Source: JAEVLT01 sp050496765
GTDB taxonomy: Bacteria; Bacillota; Bacilli; Bacillales; Cytobacillaceae
Direction of reading: 5' to 3'
Length of the DNA: 64,000 bases
NCBI RefSeq assembly: GCF_050496765.1
Contig: NZ_JBNWEO010000013.1
Coordinates: 558,001-622,000, forward strand
The stretch's first letter is position 1; each line of letters begins with the position of its first letter. The notes below the pieces were generated by a model, which saw only the letters and a program-made list of their open reading frames with translations, had not been told where the DNA came from and did not search any database. Made by a program: the position numbers and the translations under genes. This document shows positions 44,514 through 51,987 of the stretch, piece by piece.

Positions 44514-44549
44514 CAAAAAAACTTCCGGTTTAATGGAAGTTTTTTGTTG
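44514..44549 (-). terminator. Intrinsic terminator after SHOCT cluster A
   Basis: AAAACTTCC and GGAAGTTTT pair, with runs of A and T on both sides. Confidence 0.85.
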
Positions 44550-44564
44550 ATACCATTTTTAGTT

Positions 44565-44876
44565 TTAAACTTGAATATTTTTTAAGATCGTTTGAAATTC
44601 CTCAAATGTGATTTCTCCGCGTGCATAACGGAGGCGAACGATTTCAGCCGAGTCTAATGCAGGCGACTTTTCGACTGAAAAGATGGCTTCCTTTTTAATC
44701 GGCTGCTTTTTATTTTTGAAAAGAAGAAACAGAACTAGAATCGCAATGCCGATTAAAAGCACCATTGTAAAATTAACACCTTGGAACCATCCAAAGTTGT
44801 TCAATGCTCCTGCATATCCACCTGCTCCATTGTTCGGGAATCCATTTCCCCAATTACCCATTCCACCATTCATCAT
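44565..44876 (-). CDS. SHOCT-domain membrane protein, cluster A gene 4
   Basis: 103 residues: Gly/Asn/Met-rich start (MMNGGMGNWGNGFPNN), helix (TMVLLIGIAILVLFLLF), a Lys/Pro linker and a C-terminal SHOCT motif (VRLRYARGEITFEEFQTILK). SHOCT domains are short oligomerisation modules. It corresponds to the 93-residue gene in cluster B; the last 30 residues are almost the same. Function unknown. Confidence 0.75.
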   Translation of the reverse strand: MMNGGMGNWGNGFPNNGAGGYAGALNNFGWFQGVNFTMVLLIGIAILVLFLLFKNKKQPIKKEAIFSVEKSPALDSAEIVRLRYARGEITFEEFQTILKNIQV

Positions 44877-44894
44877 TGGATGTCATTCTCCTCC

Positions 44895-45083
44895 CTATAA
44901 TAGATTTTTAATTTTACTGTATTCTTCAGCGGTGATTTGGCCTGCTGCATACCTCATGTCAATGACCCGCTTGGCTTCATCCACTCCAGTGTTGTCATTT
45001 CCTTGAAACTTTTGCGTCAAGCGCTGCAATTCACCCGTTTTGTATAAATAAAAACCAATTCCTAAAAGTAGTAACAATATCAT
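44895..45083 (-). CDS. Small SHOCT-domain membrane protein, cluster A gene 3
   Basis: 62 residues: one helix (ILLLLLGIGFYLYKTG), a short linker, and a SHOCT motif (IDMRYAAGQITAEEYSKIKN). It is nearly collinear with the 62-residue protein of cluster B. GGAGG precedes the ATG. Confidence 0.75.
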   Translation of the reverse strand: MILLLLLGIGFYLYKTGELQRLTQKFQGNDNTGVDEAKRVIDMRYAAGQITAEEYSKIKNLL

Positions 45084-45106
45084 TGTTTTTTCCTCCTGTT
45101 CAGTAA

Positions 45107-45142
45107 CGTGTAAGCCGGCAGAAAACCGGCTTACATTTTATT
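45107..45142 (-). other. Intercistronic hairpin in SHOCT cluster A
   Basis: TGTAAGCCGG and CCGGCTTACA form a perfect 10-bp stem between two cluster genes. There is no clear U-run, so it may tune mRNA processing or partly terminate. Confidence 0.6.
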
Positions 45143-45152
45143 TGGCTTTACT

Positions 45153-45530
45153 CTACAGATTTCCATTTCCCATCATGCTAGAACCAGAACCGTTCATTCC
45201 TTGAAAATTGGCACTGTTTGAAGAGCCGCCTGTGCCGTTCATGCCCTTATACATGTCTTCCAATTGTTGATTACTTAAATCTGGGTGCATTTTTTGCATA
45301 TACGGTTTCATTTGGCCAAAATTTACATTTCCACTTTTCATCAAGTCTTGCATACCTTGAATATCCTTGGAATCAAACGTATTTGACATTTGTTCGACAT
45401 TGACTCCTTGCTGCTGCATATAGGCTGCCGGGCTTGAATCATTTCCTTTCGCATAGGCAAGATAGGCTCCTGTTCCTCCGCCGGCAATCATGACTGCTGC
45501 TAATGCTCCTGTTACGATCATCTTTTTCAT
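45153..45530 (-). CDS. Secreted Met/Gln/Asn-rich protein, cluster A gene 2
   Basis: 125 residues: signal peptide (KKMIVTGALAAVMIAGGGTG), then a polar region with many Met, Gln and Asn (YMQQQGVNVEQMSNTF, MQDLMKSGNVNFGQMKPYMQ) and a Gly/Ser/Met tail (GMNGSGSSMMGNGN). It could bind copper through Met. It has no counterpart in cluster B. No family recognised. GGAGG before the ATG. Confidence 0.65.
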   Translation of the reverse strand: MKKMIVTGALAAVMIAGGGTGAYLAYAKGNDSSPAAYMQQQGVNVEQMSNTFDSKDIQGMQDLMKSGNVNFGQMKPYMQKMHPDLSNQQLEDMYKGMNGTGGSSNSANFQGMNGSGSSMMGNGNL

Positions 45531-45548
45531 TTTTGTTTCCTCCTTGGT

Positions 45549-45800
45549 TTATAATAGATTTTTTTTGATTTGCTCAAATTCTTCAACGGTAATTTCACCG
45601 CTGGCAAGTCTTGATTTTGCAATACTCAATGCTTCAGATTGAACGGAATGTTGTACCGGGTATGAAGCCTGGTTCCCGGATGGCTGTTTTTTCAGTGCAA
45701 GGTAAACGACGAAGCCCACAGCCGCAATTAACAATATCATCATCACTGATCCACCTCCTAACATGCCAAATCCTCCATAACCAAATCCTTGACCCATCAT
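45549..45800 (-). CDS. SHOCT-domain membrane protein, cluster A gene 1
   Basis: 83 residues: Gly/Met-rich N-terminus (MMGQGFGYGGFGMLGGG), helix (MMILLIAAVGFVVYLALK), linker and SHOCT (AKSRLASGEITVEEFEQIKK). Very close to the 84-residue cluster B protein. First gene of the cluster, following two variant direct-repeat sites. Confidence 0.78.
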   Translation of the reverse strand: MMGQGFGYGGFGMLGGGSVMMILLIAAVGFVVYLALKKQPSGNQASYPVQHSVQSEALSIAKSRLASGEITVEEFEQIKKNLL

Positions 45801-45846
45801 GTTTGTTTCCTTCTTGCTTTTACATTTTTAAATTTAACGGTTATTT

Positions 45847-45864
45847 GTGTAGAAAGTATGGAAC
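45847..45864 (-). promoter_or_regulatory. Variant direct-repeat site, proximal, cluster A
   Basis: Minus-strand GTTCCATACTTTCTACAC. Same as the proximal site of cluster B (50271-50288) apart from a few bases. Confidence 0.5.
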
Positions 45865-45944
45865 AAAATTGCTATCAATTAAAATTTCATCTGCTCCTTT
45901 CGAGTCCGTTTGTTTAATGACTATACTCAAAATATAAAAGGAAA

Positions 45945-45964
45945 GAATGAAGAAAGTATGTAGG
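45945..45964 (-). promoter_or_regulatory. Variant direct-repeat site, distal, cluster A
   Basis: Minus-strand CCTACATACTTTCTTCATTC with TATATT downstream. The remaining gap to 46288 holds only an 8-bp hairpin (46147-46182) flanked by A and T runs. Confidence 0.5.
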
Positions 45965-46288
45965 GTTGAAATTTTTTTCAGATAAAATGGTTTGATAGAA
46001 ATACAAACTGACTTGATTTTGTAATCAATTCTGCATATGAAATGCAGATTTATTGATTAAGATTAAACCGTACCGATCAAGGAGATGCAGTCACACTGAT
46101 GGTGGCGGTCAACCTCCTTCCTTAAAATGAATACCTATCCCTATGAAAAAGTTCTGACTCCATCCCCGTCAGAGCTTTTTCCCTTTCTTTTACTCGGTTG
46201 TTTGGCTTTAAGGAGATTGTGAGAAAGAGGGAAATTCAACAGCCTCTTGTGCAGTAATACTCGAAAAGTCTGAACGAGGTGATTCAAT

Positions 46289-46582
46289 TTGTTACTTAAG
46301 AAGCTAAATAAAAAAGGGCAAATCTCGATACCCAAAAAAATCCAACAGCAATTAAAAATAAAAGATGGTGATCATTAGCGATTTTTCAACAAAAAGAGCT
46401 GATTATTCTGAAGGGCCAGCATCCAAATAAACGCTTAAACCAATGTATTTTATCGGACGGAAGAATATCGATTCCGGTCGAACTCAGGCGCATTCTTAAC
46501 ATTCCATACAGAATCCGATTTACTAATGGAAGTATCAGTGCCCGATGAAATGATCCTAATAAAAACAAAAGAGGCTGACTAA
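46289..46582 (+). pseudogene. AbrB/SpoVT-like DNA-binding protein, frameshifted
   Basis: From TTG 46289 (GAGGTGA upstream) the plus strand reads LLKKLNKKGQISIPKKIQQQ, a swapped-hairpin AbrB domain. It hits a stop at DH, then continues in another frame as LAIFQQKELIILKGQ and a second domain ILSDGRISIPVELRRIL. A further frame change before the end gives SVPDEMILIKTKEAD. Loss of one T near 46374 explains the first break. Probably a dead double-AbrB regulator. Confidence 0.6.
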
Positions 46583-46596
46583 GTCAGCCTCTTTTG
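46567..46596 (+). terminator. Intrinsic terminator
   Basis: AAAAGAGGCTGACT and AGTCAGCCTCTTTT, an almost loopless strong stem with terminal T4. It follows the AbrB pseudogene and faces the gene at 46614. Confidence 0.85.
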
Positions 46597-46613
46597 ACGA
46601 TCATTCTTTTCAT

Positions 46614-46820
46614 TTAGACGGTAAGCCCTCGTTCCCCCAGCTCATATGCTTTGTAAGTCCCATCTGCTTCAAACAAGAAAACGAACCGACTATGATCACT
46701 CAGCTTTTGCATAAAAATACCCTCTCCCAATTGCCAACTGCTGCATTTTCCTTCGTAAAAAGGCGTTCCCGAAACAAGCACTTCAAACCTTTCAGTCTTT
46801 TCCTGAACATTTTGTACCAC
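46614..46820 (-). CDS. Small soluble protein, unknown function
   Basis: 68 residues, beta-rich (RFEVLVSGTPFYEGKCSSW, RFVFLFEADGTYKAYELGE). It resembles a short antiparallel domain. GTG 46820 with AGAGGTG upstream. No known family; nothing metal-specific. Confidence 0.55.
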   Translation of the reverse strand: MVQNVQEKTERFEVLVSGTPFYEGKCSSWQLGEGIFMQKLSDHSRFVFLFEADGTYKAYELGERGLTV

Positions 46821-46968
46821 GATTTACACACCTCTTCGTTAAAATTTGAATTTTGTTATTGGCTATGTTCCTACTATATCTGGTAAAGATGAAGTAACAA
46901 TGTAGAAGATAAGAAAAACCGGGCAAAAACCGCCCGATCCTTTTTAGTTTGGTTCTGACAACTAGTCT

Positions 46969-47157
46969 GTTGATTTCCGCTCCAGGCACTCGCTTTCCGG
47001 GGGGCGTTCGCCGAGCCTCCTCGTCGCAAGCTCCTCGAAAATGCATCCGCATTTCCTTCGTGCGATGTTATTTCTAGGAAGCTTATTCAAAGTCCTGCGG
47101 GGTCTCGCCTGTAACGCTAATCCCCCAGGAGTCGGCGCCTTCCGCTCCAATCAACAG
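46969..47157 (-). repeat. Dispersed Bacillaceae-type repeat, copy 1, with inner insert
   Basis: Ends TGTTGATT and AATCAACA are inverted repeats. The inside holds GC-rich segments typical of a repeat seen in Bacillaceae genomes (CCGCTCCAGGCACT, CGCTTTCCGG, CCTGCGGGGTCTCGCC). At about 47033-47092 it is interrupted by a segment with CCTCGAAAATG and CATTTCCTTCGTGCG, also found in copy 2. Non-coding. Confidence 0.7.
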
Positions 47158-47210
47158 GGTGCCATAAACGAATGAACCCTAGGATTCGAAGCGGCCTTTT
47201 GCTAGAGGAC

Positions 47211-47350
47211 ATCAGATAGTTTGTACTCTACGCCATGTACTCCTTTGCGGAACACTTCTTTCCTTTTTTCCGTTGCTTTGGCAATGATGACATACGCATC
47301 ATCCCTTGTACTCTTACAAACATAAGCACTTTGATCAGGCCATCGGGGCT
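47211..47350 (-). pseudogene. Unrecognised coding remnant
   Basis: Minus-strand frame gives VKPRWPDQSAYVCKSTRDDA, then YVIIAKATEKRKEVFRK and a stop. It looks like protein but has no start and an upstream stop. Part of a decayed stretch between the two dispersed repeats. Confidence 0.3.
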
Positions 47351-47439
47351 TTACCAGTTTGATCCTTTATTCCTTAGCTCCAAAATCTCTTTCGAAGCTC
47401 GTCATTTGATAACTGTAATAGAAGTAGGAATGCGTCAGC

Positions 47440-47615
47440 CGTACTTACAAAGGTGACGACGGATATGCCCCTATTTTTGTATATCTTACGTTGGTCAAGA
47501 AACGCTAAAGACTGAGGAAGCTCCGTTGAAAAAAGTGTTTCGCAGAAGAAGTAAGACCGTTATACAAAATGGTGAAGCATGCGAGATTGAAATCGTTGAA
47601 ATTTTGAAACCATAG
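47440..47615 (+). pseudogene. Unrecognised coding remnant
   Basis: Plus-strand frame gives LKTEEAPLKKVFRRRSKTVI and QNGEACEIEIVEILKP before a stop; the upstream part is frame-shifted (GYAPIFVYLTLVKK). No start. Nothing else is evident between 47616 and 47791. Confidence 0.3.
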
Positions 47616-47791
47616 ACCTCCGTTTAAGACATTTACGCAAGTATATCTCACATTTTTAACCTAAACCGTGCAAGTGAATAGCCTGAAAAGACCTGATACA
47701 TGCCTATTTGGCAATCCAAAAAATTTATTATCGTAGAAATTTGATAAAGAATCACTATCATTTTGCTTATGGTCGATTCCGCTCACTTTGT

Positions 47792-47983
47792 GGATTGGAG
47801 TGGAAGGCGGCGAAGACTCCTCGAAAATGCTATCGCATTTCCTTCGTGCGGTGATGATTCAAGAAGCTTATTCAATGTCCTGCGGGAGTACGGGGCAGGG
47901 GAGACCCCGCAGGCGCCAAAGCGCTGAGGAGGCTCCCCGGCACGCCCGCGGAAAGCGAAGCCGCCTGGAGCGGAAATCAACAG
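47792..47983 (+). repeat. Dispersed Bacillaceae-type repeat, copy 2, with inner insert
   Basis: Opposite orientation to copy 1: GATTGGAGTGGAAGG ... CTGGAGCGGAAATCAACAG with GGGAGTACGGGGCAGGGGA and GAGGAGGCTCCCCGGCA inside, able to fold into a long hairpin. The same inner segment (about 47821-47878, CGAAAATGCTATCGCATTTC) interrupts it at the same spot and on the same strand as in copy 1. The remaining stretch to 48151 shows nothing. Confidence 0.75.
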
Positions 47984-48151
47984 TCAACCACGAAACACCC
48001 CAGTTATGGAATAAATTCCTTGCATGTATACTTTTCATGTCACAGATTCATGATTTTGGTCAAAAAAGATTCATTTTAGAATATTAGACTCCATGTCTTA
48101 CTCTTTCGACAATCGTAAAAAAGGGTCAACATATAAATTCTGATATTATAA

Positions 48152-48191
48152 AAAAAGCAAAAGGCTAGCAGATCGCTGCTCACCTTTTGCC
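48152..48191 (-). terminator. Intrinsic terminator after canonical lgt
   Basis: GCAAAAGGTGAGCAG and CTGCTAGCCTTTTGC form a long stem followed by T7 on the minus strand. Confidence 0.92.
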
Positions 48192-48198
48192 AATTCAG

Positions 48199-49023
48199 TT
48201 ATTTATTGAGACCTACTTCTGTATACTTGTGTTGCGCATATCCTTTCGATCTTCTATACCAGATAAGGAAAATCCCTCCGACAATCAGAACAAGGGAAAC
48301 AATTTGGGCAATTCTTAGCGAACTCGTCAGCATTAAGCTGTCTGTTCTCATTCCTTCAACATAGAACCTGCCGATCGAGTACCAGATTAAATAGGAAAGG
48401 AACAACTCGCCCCGTTTTAAAGCAGGAACTCTTCTTAAACCTAATAGAATCAGAAAACCAATAAAATCCCATGTTGATTCATATAAAAATGTTGGATGAT
48501 AATAAGTCCCATTTATATACATTTGATCAATAATAAACTTTGGAAGGTGCAAATTTTCTAAAAAGGCTCTTGATACTTCTCCACCATGTGCTTCCTGGTT
48601 CATAAAATTGCCCCAACGGCCGATGGCCTGTCCCAAAATCAGGCTCGGAGCAATAATATCGGCAATTTTCCAGAAGGAAATACCTTTCTTTCTCGAAAAA
48701 ACAAGCGCTGTGATCACACCGCCAATAATCGCACCATGAATTGCAATCCCGCCATTCCAAATGGCAATAATTTCACTTGGATGTTTTTGATAATAGCCCC
48801 ATTCAAAAAGAACATAATAAATCCGTGCACTAATAATGGCGATCGGGATTGCCCATAACAATAAATCGGCCAGCGTATCCTGGCCCAAGCCAAGCTTTTT
48901 CGATTCCCTTTGAGCAAGGAGCCACCCTAACAGCACGCCTGTACCGATGATGATCCCATACCAATAAACCGTAAATGGCCCAAGCTCAAATGCAACCCGA
49001 TTAAGATGTTGAATTTTCTCCAC
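48199..49023 (-). CDS. lgt: Prolipoprotein diacylglyceryl transferase (canonical)
   Basis: 274-residue Lgt. Full signature present: AIHGAIIGGV, GRWGNFMNQEAHGG, HPTFLYES and GRFYVEGMRTD. This is the housekeeping enzyme form that lipidates lipoproteins from phosphatidylglycerol in the membrane. The frame opens with a GTG 4 codons upstream, but AGAGGTGA spacing selects GTG 49023. It is not in the common hprK-lgt context. Compare the divergent paralogue at 18538. Confidence 0.95.
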   Translation of the reverse strand: MEKIQHLNRVAFELGPFTVYWYGIIIGTGVLLGWLLAQRESKKLGLGQDTLADLLLWAIPIAIISARIYYVLFEWGYYQKHPSEIIAIWNGGIAIHGAIIGGVITALVFSRKKGISFWKIADIIAPSLILGQAIGRWGNFMNQEAHGGEVSRAFLENLHLPKFIIDQMYINGTYYHPTFLYESTWDFIGFLILLGLRRVPALKRGELFLSYLIWYSIGRFYVEGMRTDSLMLTSSLRIAQIVSLVLIVGGIFLIWYRRSKGYAQHKYTEVGLNK

Positions 49024-49163
49024 TCGTGAATTCACCTCTTTTGTAAACTAAAAATTCCAGCGATGTCCATCCAAATTTTGCCCAATTTTCATTGGTTTCA
49101 TAATGAATCACTGCTTATACGAGTATACCATGAATTTGTTAAGAAAGTTTGAATATCCAGGTG

Positions 49164-49199
49164 AAAAATGGCTGGCAGCTTTTGATGCTGCCAGCCAAT
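49164..49199 (-). terminator. Intrinsic terminator after SHOCT cluster B
   Basis: TGGCTGGCAGC and GCTGCCAGCCA form an 11-bp stem followed by T5. Confidence 0.92.
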
Positions 49200-49207
49200 T
49201 GTTGATT

Positions 49208-49432
49208 TTATAAACTGCTGATGATTTTTTCATACTCACTCTGACTAATTTCGCCTTTGACATAGCGAAGTTTAACGATGTCAAGCGGCGTATTTTCAAT
49301 CGTCTTCTTTTCCCTTTTCAAGGCAATGAACAAGTCTAAAACAATGTTCTTCACCACTTTTAAAATTTTAAAGAGATCCCTTGTTTTGACAAGATAGTAA
49401 AAAACAATAATCGATAAAGCTAAATTAATCAT
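49208..49432 (-). CDS. SHOCT-domain membrane protein, cluster B gene 4
   Basis: 74 residues: N-terminal helix (INLALSIIVFYYLVKTRDLF), a basic amphipathic stretch (ILKVVKNIVLDLFIALKREKK) and SHOCT (VKLRYVKGEISQSEYEKIIS). Unique to cluster B. AAAGGTG points to the ATG at 49432 rather than 49444. It starts 18 bases after the previous stop. Confidence 0.7.
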   Translation of the reverse strand: MINLALSIIVFYYLVKTRDLFKILKVVKNIVLDLFIALKREKKTIENTPLDIVKLRYVKGEISQSEYEKIISSL

Positions 49433-49450
49433 CGAATTCATCACCTTTTT

Positions 49451-49732
49451 TTATGATTGAATATTTTTCAAAATTGTTTGGAATTCTTCAAAGGAAATTT
49501 CACCGCGTGCATAGCGTAAGCGGACAATTTCTGCCGCATCAATGTTTGGCTGACTACTGCTAAAGATCGGTTCTTTCTTTTGCGGTTGTTTTTTCTTTTT
49601 CAAGAGTAAGTAAAAGGCAAAAATCACCAGACCGGCAATCAGTAATGTTGGCAAATGAAAGCCCAATAATCCTCCCGCAGCACCACAGCCGGCTAAGCCT
49701 CCGCTATAGGCACCATAAGCTCCATTCATCAT
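49451..49732 (-). CDS. SHOCT-domain membrane protein, cluster B gene 3
   Basis: 93 residues: Gly/Ala-rich start (MMNGAYGAYSGGLAGCGAAG), helix (LPTLLIAGLVIFAFYLLL), basic linker, SHOCT (VRLRYARGEISFEEFQTILK). Counterpart of the 103-residue cluster A protein. Ribosome site GGAGGGAG. Confidence 0.75.
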   Translation of the reverse strand: MMNGAYGAYSGGLAGCGAAGGLLGFHLPTLLIAGLVIFAFYLLLKKKKQPQKKEPIFSSSQPNIDAAEIVRLRYARGEISFEEFQTILKNIQS

Positions 49733-49758
49733 CTTTTCTCCCTCCTACACGACAAATC

Positions 49759-49947
49759 TTATAAAAGATTTTTTATTTTTTGGTATTCTTCATCCGAGAT
49801 TTGGCCGGATGCATAGCGCATATCGATGATTTTTCTTGCTTCACTCCTATTTGGTGTTTCACTCGGTTGGAACTTTTGCGATAACTTTTGCCACTCACCT
49901 GTTTTGTATAAATAAAAACCTATTGCTATAAGAAGCAGTAAAAACAT
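49759..49947 (-). CDS. Small SHOCT-domain membrane protein, cluster B gene 2
   Basis: 62 residues: helix (FLLLLIAIGFYLYKTGEW) and SHOCT (IDMRYASGQISDEEYQKIKN). Clear paralogue of the 62-residue protein in cluster A. Confidence 0.75.
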   Translation of the reverse strand: MFLLLLIAIGFYLYKTGEWQKLSQKFQPSETPNRSEARKIIDMRYASGQISDEEYQKIKNLL

Positions 49948-49966
49948 TTTTCATTCCTCCATCGTC

Positions 49967-50221
49967 TTATTGTAAATTCTTTTTAATTTGTTCGAATTCT
50001 TCTACGGTAATTTCACCGCTGGCAAGGCGGGATTTTGCAATTTTCAACGCTTCTGAATCTACTGTTGGCTGCGCTTTTACGTTTGCATCCTTGTGAACTG
50101 GAGTTTGATTTTTCAATGCTAAGTAGACCAAGAAGCCAACCGCAGCTATTAGTAAAATCATCATGAGGGATCCACCCCCCATCATTCCAAAACCTCCAAA
50201 GCCATATCCTTGACCCATCAT
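49967..50221 (-). CDS. SHOCT-domain membrane protein, cluster B gene 1
   Basis: 84 residues: MMGQGYGFGGFGMMGGG, helix (MMILLIAAVGFLVYLALK), linker and SHOCT (AKSRLASGEITVEEFEQIKK, the same stretch as in cluster A). Starts the second cluster. AGGAGGCG precedes the ATG. Confidence 0.78.
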   Translation of the reverse strand: MMGQGYGFGGFGMMGGGSLMMILLIAAVGFLVYLALKNQTPVHKDANVKAQPTVDSEALKIAKSRLASGEITVEEFEQIKKNLQ

Positions 50222-50270
50222 TTTGAACGCCTCCTTCTTTTTCTCTACATTTTAAAGGTAACGTGAATTT

Positions 50271-50288
50271 GTGTAGAAAGTATGAAAC
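50271..50288 (-). promoter_or_regulatory. Variant direct-repeat site, proximal, cluster B
   Basis: Minus-strand GTTTCATACTTTCTACAC, followed by TAAAAT, 50 bases before gene 1. Confidence 0.5.
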
Positions 50289-50360
50289 CCGTTAATTCTT
50301 TTGAATCTGTCGAACCTCCTTTCTCCTTTTCTTGCCTATGGCTAAACTATATCGTTGAAA

Positions 50361-50380
50361 CTTGAAGAAAGTATGGAGAG
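50361..50380 (-). promoter_or_regulatory. Variant direct-repeat site, distal, cluster B
   Basis: Minus-strand CTCTCCATACTTTCTTCAAG with TATAGT 11 bases further on, a good -10. The two sites are about 91 bases apart, close to the 98-base gap between the cluster A sites. Confidence 0.5.
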
Positions 50381-50415
50381 TCGGAGAACTTTTTTTGTCG
50401 ATATTTCATGGGAAC

Positions 50416-50449
50416 GAAAAAGAAAGCCCTTTCAAAAGAAAGGGCTCGA
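50416..50449 (-). terminator. Intrinsic terminator after small membrane gene
   Basis: AGCCCTTTC and GAAAGGGCT with a TTTT loop, then TTTC and T5. Confidence 0.88.
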
Positions 50450-50463
50450 TACAATTATAAAAT

Positions 50464-50727
50464 TCATTTGCATCCGCATTCGCTGTATTTATGGGTCGAC
50501 CGAAGAATCACACCTAGTATATATACTTGTACACTTGCTAATAGAAAACCAAAAATCAATGTTGCAACAATCACATGTTTAATGCCACAGATAAAGAGCA
50601 ACAGCATAACAATTCCCAGTAAAAAATAAGACAAGGCAAATCGATTCATCATCATCGCAGGCTTAATCGGCTTGTTTTTTTTCGCTTTAACTTTTCTAAA
50701 ACGATAAACCTTTGTAATACCCACCAC
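50464..50727 (-). CDS. Small membrane protein, unknown
   Basis: 87 residues: basic N-terminus (VYRFRKVKAKKNKPIKP), two helices (FALSYFLLGIVMLLLFICGI and VIVATLIFGFLLASVQVYIL) and a Cys pair at the end (SECGCK) that might bind metal. The ribosome site before 50727 is poor, and an internal ATG run near residue 25 may be the true start. Function unknown. Confidence 0.5.
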   Translation of the reverse strand: MVGITKVYRFRKVKAKKNKPIKPAMMMNRFALSYFLLGIVMLLLFICGIKHVIVATLIFGFLLASVQVYILGVILRSTHKYSECGCK

Positions 50728-50858
50728 GCCCCGTTCTTAATGGATTTAATTTCTGAAAATTAATTCTGTATAGTTCATAAATATTTCACATTTGCTAGTC
50801 ATATTCTATAATTCTTTAATAAAATTTGTGCATATTTTATGCAGTGGCTTAGTAATAA

Positions 50859-50910
50859 AAAACAAACATCTCGAAACCGAGTTGATCTCCGCTTTCGAGA
50901 TGTTTGTTTC
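50859..50910 (-). terminator. Intrinsic terminator after fifth MCO
   Basis: AAACAAACATCTCGAAA pairs with TTTCGAGATGTTTGTTT around a 16-base loop, then T-rich. Confidence 0.85.
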
Positions 50911-50922
50911 AACATCAAACCC

Positions 50923-51917
50923 TTATGTTGTATACCGAACAATGGTTAACATCCCACCCAATCCTTTTGAATGGGCGTTTGCCGTGTGATGCGGTTTATG
51001 GCAATGAAACACCCAGTTGCCGGGATTGTTAGCAAAAAATTCAATATCCCACGTTTCACCAGGGGCAACATTGATCGTGTTTTTTTTCAGCCTCACGTAA
51101 CTTGGAATTGCATTTCCATCCGCTGCCGTTACGAGAAAATCATGGCCGTGAAAATGCATCGGATGGGAGTCCATACTTAAATTCCCTAACCGCAGCCGGA
51201 CTCGATCACCATAGCGGACAAACAGCGGATCTGTACTCGGATAGGCTTTTCCATTAATCGTAAAATAATTATACATCATGACTTTAGGATCAATTTCGTA
51301 CGTCCCCGGTTTGACTCCCGTACTCATATTGGAAGACTTCTTGCTGCTTTCCTGTCCTTTACCGCCGTAAGGCTGATTGGCCTCCATATCCATCGAAGCG
51401 GAACCAGTTTTCACCGCCCATTCTTGCAAAAGCAAAACATAATCCCGTTGCACAGGTTCTTCCTTTTTTCCCCTTACAATAAACATTCCATCGAGACCCA
51501 TTAGTTCCTGAATCGCATTATGAACATGGCTATGGTACATAAGCGTTCCTGCCTGGTGCATATAAAACTCATACGTAAAACTTTTCCCTGGCTGAATAAT
51601 TGGACTTCCTCCAGGCCCGGCACCCCGTCCATTTGATTCGAGACAATTAAGCCATGCCAATGAACCGACGTATCATCCGGCAGACGGTTTTCAACGATTA
51701 TTTGCACATAGTCCCCTTGGTTCACAATAATGGTCGGACCTGGAATCGAACCATTGTAACCCCAGCCTTTGATCTTCACTCCATCAACCAGTTCATGAAC
51801 AACGGGTTCGGCGACCAAATGGAATCTCTTTACTCCATTGGACAGTAGCTGATATTGTGCGGTTTTTCCATTTGGCGTAACAATCGGAGTCGGGTAATGA
51901 TTATTTCCTTGTTGCAT
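50923..51917 (-). pseudogene. Frameshifted multicopper oxidase (fifth MCO), no signal peptide
   Basis: The N-terminal frame (ATG 51917, AGAGGGG upstream) encodes VDGVKIKGWGYNGSIPGPTI and SVHWHGLIVSNQMDGVPGL. The rest is in another frame (SPIIQPGKSFTYEFYMHQAG, LMYHSHVHN, HPMHFHGHDF, WVFHCHKPHHTAN). One missing A near 51606 (GGAGGAAGTCC) explains the break; restoring it gives a full MCO of about 330 residues. No export signal is visible. It resembles the broken MCO at 36786. Pseudogene or sequencing error. Confidence 0.8.
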
Positions 51918-51987
51918 CTCTTTTCCCCTCTCTTCCATTCTCACTTACCATATCTATGCAAAAAGAGAGGGAAATTGCCTGTTTCTT

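Noticed and set aside
47235..47456. Plus-strand 73-codon frame between the dispersed repeats
   Set aside because: Low-complexity translation, no ribosome site, and the opposite strand has a more protein-like remnant.
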